This document shows, in pieces, positions 5,711 through 8,976 of a stretch of 8,976 nucleotides of DNA; within the stretch, counting starts at the first letter, position 1; every line of letters begins with the position of its first letter. Both the position numbers and the translations under genes were made by a program. Origin of the DNA: an uncultured Micrococcales bacterium (GTDB lineage: Bacteria > Actinomycetota > Actinomycetes > S36-B12 > GCA-2699445); NCBI GenBank assembly GCA_903915555.1, contig CAIWTL010000263.1, positions 1 to 8,976 of the forward strand, written 5' to 3'. The notes below the pieces were generated by a model, which made no database searches, was not told the origin of the DNA, and saw nothing but the letters and a program-made list of their open reading frames with translations.

Positions 5711-7225
5711 ATGCCGCGGATCCCCACCGCCGACCTCCTCGACACCCTGCTGGACGCCGAGTCGTGGCGCTCCTGGGACGCTCCCGTGGTCGATCCGCCG
5801 GGCAGCCCGCAGTACCGGGCCGAACTCACCCAGGCGCGCGCCGAGACCGGGACCGACGAGTCCGTCACCACGGGATCGGGCCGGGTGTCCGGTGTTGCGG
5901 TGGCTGTGGTCGCCGGGAACTTCGACTTCCTGGCCGGTTCCGTCGGCGCCGCCGCCGCCGACCGCATCGTGGCGGCGTTCGACCGCGCGACCGCGTTGGG
6001 GCTGCCCGTGCTGGGCCTCCCCACCTCGGGGGGGACCCGGATGCAGGAAGGGACCCCGGCCTTCCTCCGGATGGCGGGGATCGCCGGGGCGGTCCGCGCC
6101 CACGCGACCGCCGGACTGCCCTACCTGGTCTATCTGCGCCACCCCACGACCGGAGGGGTGTTCGCCACGTGGGGATCACTCGGTGACGTCACCTTCGCCC
6201 AACCCGACTCACTGACCGGCTTCCTCGGACCCCGGGTCTACGAGGGCCTGTACGGCGAGTCCTTCCCCGGCGGTGTCCAGTCGGGTGAGGGACTGACCGA
6301 GGCGGGTGTCATCGACGGTGTGGCGACCCCGTCGCAGTGGCGCGACATCGTGGCGCGGGTGCTGGCCGTCTGGCGGGGCCGACCCGACGCCGGTGTCGCC
6401 CCGCCCGGCTGGGAGAACCCCAGTCCCGACGTCACCCATCCACCGTCGAACAAGGCGCCCGAACGGGACCCGGCAGGGCTGGAGGCGACGGCCTGGGAGG
6501 TCATCGAACGGACCCGGGACCCGGCCCGGACGGGAGCGGCCGCGCTGATCGACGACCTTCCCGGCGCCGTGGAGCTGAGTGGCACGCTCGCCGGGGAACG
6601 GGCCGCGGCAACCCGACTGTGGCTGGTCACCTTGGACGGCACCGGATGCGTCGTGATCGCCCAGGACCGGGCCCGGCAGGAGCAGTGCCGGGCCCGCGGC
6701 GCGGCCCTCGGCATCACGGCCGCCGACCTGCGGGTGGCCCGCCGGGGGATGATGCTCGCCGAGCGTTGGGCGCTGCCGTTGGTCACGATCGTCGACACCC
6801 AGGGTGCGGAGTTGTCCCCGGCCGCGGAACGCGGTGCCCTCGCCGGCGAGATCGCCCGCTGCCTGGCCGACCTGATGCACCTGCGCACCGCCACGGTGTC
6901 TGTCCTGCTCGGGGGTGGTGGCGGAGGCGGCGCCCTGGCGCTGCTGCCCGCCGACCGCACCCTCGCTGCGTCGGATGCCTGGGTCACGCCGCTCCCGGTG
7001 GAGGGGGCTTCCCTCATCTCCCACCGCACCCCCGACCGGGCCGCCGAGATCGCGGAACAGCAGCACATCCGGGCCACCGACCTGGCCCACGCGGGAGCGG
7101 TGGACCGCATCGTGGCGGCGCCCAGCGACGACGTCGCCGCGTGGCGGGAGGTCCTCGCCGAAGAGGTCAGTCGGGCGGCGGCCGCCGGAGCCGGTCCGCT
7201 GCCGCGTCGCTGGCCAGGCGGCTAG
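5711..7225 (+). CDS. AccD3-like acyl-CoA carboxylase carboxyltransferase (fused beta/alpha)
   Basis: This is a carboxyltransferase, the half-reaction that moves CO2 from biotin to an acyl-CoA. The 504-residue chain fuses AccD-like and AccA-like halves. The N half has GGTRMQEG at 107-114, HPTTGG at 144-149 and FLGPRVYE. The C half has AAERGALAGEIARCL, a seven-glycine run at 401-407 followed by ALALLPADR, and PVEGASLI. It lacks the CxxC zinc ribbon of E. coli AccD. It resembles mycobacterial AccD3 from the first residues (PRIPTADLL, then WRSWD), which fixes the ATG at 5711; in-frame sequence back to 5552 has no such support. No biotin carboxylase or biotin carrier gene is near, so the partner and substrate are unknown. 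Its stop overlaps the stop of the opposing DUF1844 gene. Confidence 0.9.
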   Translation: MPRIPTADLLDTLLDAESWRSWDAPVVDPPGSPQYRAELTQARAETGTDESVTTGSGRVSGVAVAVVAGNFDFLAGSVGAAAADRIVAAFDRATALGLPVLGLPTSGGTRMQEGTPAFLRMAGIAGAVRAHATAGLPYLVYLRHPTTGGVFATWGSLGDVTFAQPDSLTGFLGPRVYEGLYGESFPGGVQSGEGLTEAGVIDGVATPSQWRDIVARVLAVWRGRPDAGVAPPGWENPSPDVTHPPSNKAPERDPAGLEATAWEVIERTRDPARTGAAALIDDLPGAVELSGTLAGERAAATRLWLVTLDGTGCVVIAQDRARQEQCRARGAALGITAADLRVARRGMMLAERWALPLVTIVDTQGAELSPAAERGALAGEIARCLADLMHLRTATVSVLLGGGGGGGALALLPADRTLAASDAWVTPLPVEGASLISHRTPDRAAEIAEQQHIRATDLAHAGAVDRIVAAPSDDVAAWREVLAEEVSRAAAAGAGPLPRRWPGG

Positions 7226-7584
7226 GGCGATTCCCCCGGACCGTCCCCCGGTGCATCCGGGTATTCCTGGGCCTCCCGGAAGGCGGACTGCAGAGTCGAC
7301 AGGCCGTCGCGCAGGGGGGCCGCGTGGTGGTGACCGAGGTGGGGGACGGCCGCGTTGACCAACCCCGCGAGCGAGTCGATGAGGATGCGGGCCTCGGCGA
7401 GGTCGCGGGACTCCTCGGTCCCCTCATAGAGCCCCAGCTTGACCGCCGCAGCGGTCATCAGGTCGACGGCGTTGGCACCGACGATCTCCATCGCCGACAG
7501 CGCGGACAGGTCACGGATGGCGCTCGCCGTCAGCCCGGAGGCGTCGTCGGGCTCAGATACGGGTTTGGTCGGTCGGGGGTCCAT
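7222..7584 (-). CDS. DUF1844 family protein
   Basis: The 120-residue product carries a helical DUF1844-like core, VDLMTAAAVKLGLYE then LAEARILIDSLAGLV, within about residues 40-75. It has an unstructured acidic/Pro-rich N-terminus and a Pro/Gly-rich tail. Family members of about this size are common in actinobacteria, often divergent from infC as here; I know of no proven function. The ATG at 7584 is chosen because there is no Shine-Dalgarno in front and a -10-like CAGTGT lies 6 nt upstream on the minus strand, the geometry of a leaderless gene. The longer open frame back to 7932 runs through the infC leader and coding region and is rejected. The TAG shares CTAG with the stop of the converging carboxyltransferase gene. 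Confidence 0.8.
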   Translation of the reverse strand: MDPRPTKPVSEPDDASGLTASAIRDLSALSAMEIVGANAVDLMTAAAVKLGLYEGTEESRDLAEARILIDSLAGLVNAAVPHLGHHHAAPLRDGLSTLQSAFREAQEYPDAPGDGPGESP

Positions 7585-7595
7585 GGGGCTACACT
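7565..7595 (+). promoter_or_regulatory. Predicted promoter of infC-rpmI-rplT
   Basis: TACACT at 7590-7595 is a full match to TANNNT. A weak -35, TTGGTC at 7565-7570, lies 19 nt upstream, which is longer than ideal. A transcript would start near 7601-7603 and leave a leader of about 157 nt before infC. The promoter lies partly inside the start of the divergent DUF1844 gene, so the two transcription units cannot be separated physically. Confidence 0.45.
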
Positions 7596-7596
7596 G
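7591..7596 (-). promoter_or_regulatory. Predicted -10 element of the DUF1844 gene
   Basis: On the minus strand CAGTGT matches two key positions of TANNNT (A2 and T6) and ends exactly 6 nt before the ATG at 7584, the same spacing as the predicted leaderless promoter at 5699-5704. It covers almost the same base pairs as the + strand TACACT of infC, so polymerase should be able to occupy only one direction at a time. No good -35 was found. Confidence 0.35.
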
Positions 7597-7628
7597 GCAG
7601 ACGACCCATCCGGTCCCTGAGGGCGGAT

Positions 7629-7711
7629 GCGCAAGCGGACCTTCGTCCCACCTTTCAACGAGAAGTTGTCTGGTCCGGTCAGGCGGTGCCCACGCACCTT
7701 GCCGCTTGCGT
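7629..7711 (+). promoter_or_regulatory. Long-range helix in the infC leader (alternative fold)
   Basis: CGCAAGCGG at 7630-7638 is exactly complementary to CCGCTTGCG at 7702-7710, with a further G-U pair outside (7629/7711). The enclosed 63 nt contain a separate hairpin (GGC-GGTGC at 7682-7689 with GCACC-GCC at 7694-7703, two bases bulged). The 3' arm overlaps bases 7708-7710, which the Shine-Dalgarno-masking stem also uses. GGACC at 7637-7641 can instead pair with GGTCC at 7612-7616 or 7672-7676. The leader thus has several mutually exclusive pairings. Confidence 0.4.
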
Positions 7712-7758
7712 CCTCCCTCGTGCTCGGGTGACAGAACGACCACCGAGCAAGGAGGCGC
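7708..7758 (+). promoter_or_regulatory. Shine-Dalgarno-masking stem-loop of infC
   Basis: CCTCC at 7712-7716 pairs with the infC Shine-Dalgarno GGAGG at 7751-7755. Three more pairs, 7708-7710 with 7756-7758, extend the stem past a bulged T7711 to within two bases of the start codon. Inside it, TGCTCGG at 7721-7727 pairs with CCGAGCA at 7743-7749. In this fold the ribosome site is fully buried, so infC translation should depend on opening it. The pairing is read from the sequence; the regulatory role is inferred. Confidence 0.5.
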
Positions 7759-7759
7759 C

Positions 7760-8383
7760 ATCAGCGTCGAACCCCGGATCAACGACCGGATTCGTGTGCC
7801 GGAAGTCCGACTCGTCGGACCCAACGGCGAGCAGGTCGGCATCGTCAGGATCGACGATGCCCTGCGACTGGCCCGGGAGAGCGACCTCGACCTGGTCGAG
7901 GTGGCGCCCAACAGCCGGCCACCGGTGTGCAAGTTGATGGACTACGGCAAGTTCAAGTACGAGTCCGCGCAGAAGGACCGTGCCGCCCGCCGTAACCAGG
8001 CGCAGACAGTGATCAAGGAGATGAAACTCCGGCCCAAGATCGACCCCCATGACTACGAGACCAAGAAGGGTCACATCGTCCGGTTCCTGAACCAGGGCGA
8101 CAAGGTCAAGGTGACGATCATGTTCCGGGGCCGGGAGCAGAGCCGACCGGAGTTGGGCTTCCGCCTTCTCCAGCGGCTCGCCGAGGACATCGAGGACATC
8201 GGCTTCGTGGAGTACTCCCCGAAGCAGGAGGGGCGCAACATGATCATGGTGATCGCCCCTCTGAAGAAGAAGTCCGAGGTCAAGGGGACCCGGTCCCAGC
8301 AACGGCGCGACCGGGAACGACGCGAGGCCGAGCGCCAGGTCGATGACAACGCGGAAGAGTCCGCCACCACAGCCCAGGAGTAG
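7760..8383 (+). CDS. infC: Translation initiation factor IF-3 (AUC start)
   Basis: IF3 binds the 30S subunit, blocks premature joining of 50S and checks the start codon and initiator tRNA. The 207-residue product starts (M)SVEPRINDRIRVPEVRL, matching the mycobacterial N-terminus. The N domain includes PPVCKLMDYGKFKYE at 54-68, a basic linker follows, and the C domain runs from KLRPKIDPHDYETKKGH to MIMVIAPL at 161-168. A charged tail of about 39 residues rich in Lys, Arg and Glu extends beyond the core, as in many actinobacterial IF3s. The start is ATC at 7760: AAGGAGG at 7749-7755 lies 4 nt upstream, and no ATG, GTG or TTG in this frame lies close enough to use it. A non-standard start allows IF3 to repress its own mRNA. 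rpmI follows after 9 nt. Confidence 0.93.
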   Translation: MSVEPRINDRIRVPEVRLVGPNGEQVGIVRIDDALRLARESDLDLVEVAPNSRPPVCKLMDYGKFKYESAQKDRAARRNQAQTVIKEMKLRPKIDPHDYETKKGHIVRFLNQGDKVKVTIMFRGREQSRPELGFRLLQRLAEDIEDIGFVEYSPKQEGRNMIMVIAPLKKKSEVKGTRSQQRRDRERREAERQVDDNAEESATTAQE

Positions 8384-8392
8384 GAGACAACC

Positions 8393-8590
8393 ATGCCGAA
8401 GATGAAGACCCACAGTGGGACGAAGAAGCGGATCAAGAAGACCGGTTCGGGGAAGTTGCGCCGTGAGCAGACCAACCGCCGCCACCTCTTGGAGCACAAG
8501 CCCACCAAGCGGACCCGCAGACTCGCGGCCGATGTGGACGTCTCCAAGGCCGACACCAAGAACGTGAAGCGACTGCTCGGCGAGCGCTGA
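8393..8590 (+). CDS. rpmI: 50S ribosomal protein L35
   Basis: L35 is a small basic protein of the large ribosomal subunit. The 65-residue product has the family length and signature: MPKMKTHSGTKKRIKKTGSGK at the N-terminus, then the basic NRRHLLEHKPTKRTRRLA, and a short helical end with VKRLLGER. It follows infC by 9 nt. A GGAG at 8383-8386 overlaps the infC stop and lies 6 nt ahead of the ATG. Its place between infC and rplT is the standard bacterial order, and the three genes are surely co-transcribed. Confidence 0.97.
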   Translation: MPKMKTHSGTKKRIKKTGSGKLRREQTNRRHLLEHKPTKRTRRLAADVDVSKADTKNVKRLLGER

Positions 8591-8614
8591 CCGAGACCCA
8601 GGAGGAGAACTGCA

Positions 8615-8976
8615 ATGGCGAGAGTGAAGCGGGCGGTCAACGCCCAGAAGAAGCGTCGCGAGGTCCTCGAGCAGGCCAGCGGCTACCGCGGCCAGAGGTC
8701 CCGTCTCTACCGGAAGGCCAAGGAGCAGGTCACCCACTCGCTGGTCTACGCCTACGCCGACCGCCGCACCCGCACGGGCGACTTCCGTCGGCTCTGGATC
8801 CAGCGGATCAACGCCGGGTGCCGCGCCAACGGCATGACGTACAACCGCTTCATCCAGGGCCTCAAGGCCGCGGGTGTCGAGGTCGACCGCCGCATGCTCG
8901 CCGAGCTCGCCGTCAACGACGCTCCTGCCTTCGCGGCCCTGGTCGACGTCGCACGCGCGAACCTGCCGGCCACCGC
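8615..8976 (+). CDS. rplT: 50S ribosomal protein L20 (3' partial)
   Basis: L20 binds 23S rRNA early in assembly of the large subunit and in several bacteria also represses the infC-rpmI-rplT mRNA. The window holds the first 120 codons and ends before the stop; homologues run to about 120-130 residues, so only the tail is missing. The N-terminus, ARVKRAVNAQKKRREVL, leads into the signature SGYRGQRSRLYRKAKEQ. The globular C domain follows with GDFRRLWIQRINAGCR, YNRFIQGLKAAGVEVDRRML and LVDVAR. AGGAGGAG at 8600-8607, 7 nt ahead of the ATG, is the strongest Shine-Dalgarno in the window. The gene is 24 nt after rpmI. Confidence 0.96.
   Translation, partial: MARVKRAVNAQKKRREVLEQASGYRGQRSRLYRKAKEQVTHSLVYAYADRRTRTGDFRRLWIQRINAGCRANGMTYNRFIQGLKAAGVEVDRRMLAELAVNDAPAFAALVDVARANLPAT

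Noticed and set aside
7226..7260. Possible terminator after the carboxyltransferase gene
   Set aside because: The sequence is GC-rich with short GGG/CCC pairings but no T-run on either strand, and it is DUF1844 coding sequence.
6337..7620. 427-codon + strand open frame across the carboxyltransferase end and DUF1844
   Set aside because: Translation is almost all Arg, Gly, Pro and Ala, typical of a shifted frame, and it overlaps two supported genes.
7439..7759. Upstream extension of the infC frame
   Set aside because: It would run through the leader and the DUF1844 gene; homologues begin at the AUC-coded residue, and the Shine-Dalgarno sits directly before it.
7679..8737. 352-codon open frame on the minus strand opposite infC, rpmI and rplT
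   Set aside because: Leu/Gly/Val-rich translation arises from the complement of Lys/Glu/Arg-rich ribosomal genes, not from a real membrane protein.

Overview
The window is a stretch of a very GC-rich bacterial chromosome. Codon third positions are almost all G or C, GTG starts are frequent, and an AccD3-like carboxyltransferase and a DUF1844 gene divergent from infC are present. Together these point to Actinomycetota. A mycolic-acid-group relative (Mycobacteriales) is plausible from the AccD3 resemblance, but the order and genus cannot be fixed from sequence alone.

Region 1 (1-4421, + strand) is a tightly packed riboflavin-histidine gene string: ribD (5' end outside the window), ribE, ribBA, ribH, hisE and hisG. 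RibBA opens the GTP ring and makes the four-carbon unit. RibD deaminates and reduces the pyrimidine. RibH forms lumazine and RibE converts it to riboflavin. HisG and HisE then carry out the first two steps of histidine synthesis. Genes overlap or nearly touch, and three junctions use a GTGA overlap in which a GTG start shares bases with a TGA stop. The only real gap in the string is 56 nt, between hisE and hisG.

Region 2 (4418-5494, + strand) is an unfamiliar 358-residue protein whose gene overlaps hisG by 4 nt. It joins a histone-H1-like tail of Lys/Ala/Pro pentads to an acidic C-terminal half built on an exact 23-residue repeat. After it come four tandem C-rich 10-11 bp units and a 32-codon ORF that resembles a bare signal or membrane peptide.

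Region 3 (5711-7225, + strand) is a fused AccD/AccA-type acyl-CoA carboxyltransferase resembling mycobacterial AccD3. It appears to be read from a leaderless promoter. Its stop codon shares a CTAG palindrome with the stop of a converging DUF1844 gene (7222-7584, - strand).

Region 4 (7585-8976, + strand) is the translation operon infC-rpmI-rplT (IF3, L35, L20; rplT is cut by the window end). The roughly 160-nt infC leader can fold the Shine-Dalgarno sequence into a strong stem, has a competing long-range helix, and leads to an AUC start codon. All of this fits translational autocontrol. No tRNA, rRNA, CRISPR array, insertion sequence or phage gene was seen, and no gene-free stretch exceeds 300 bases.
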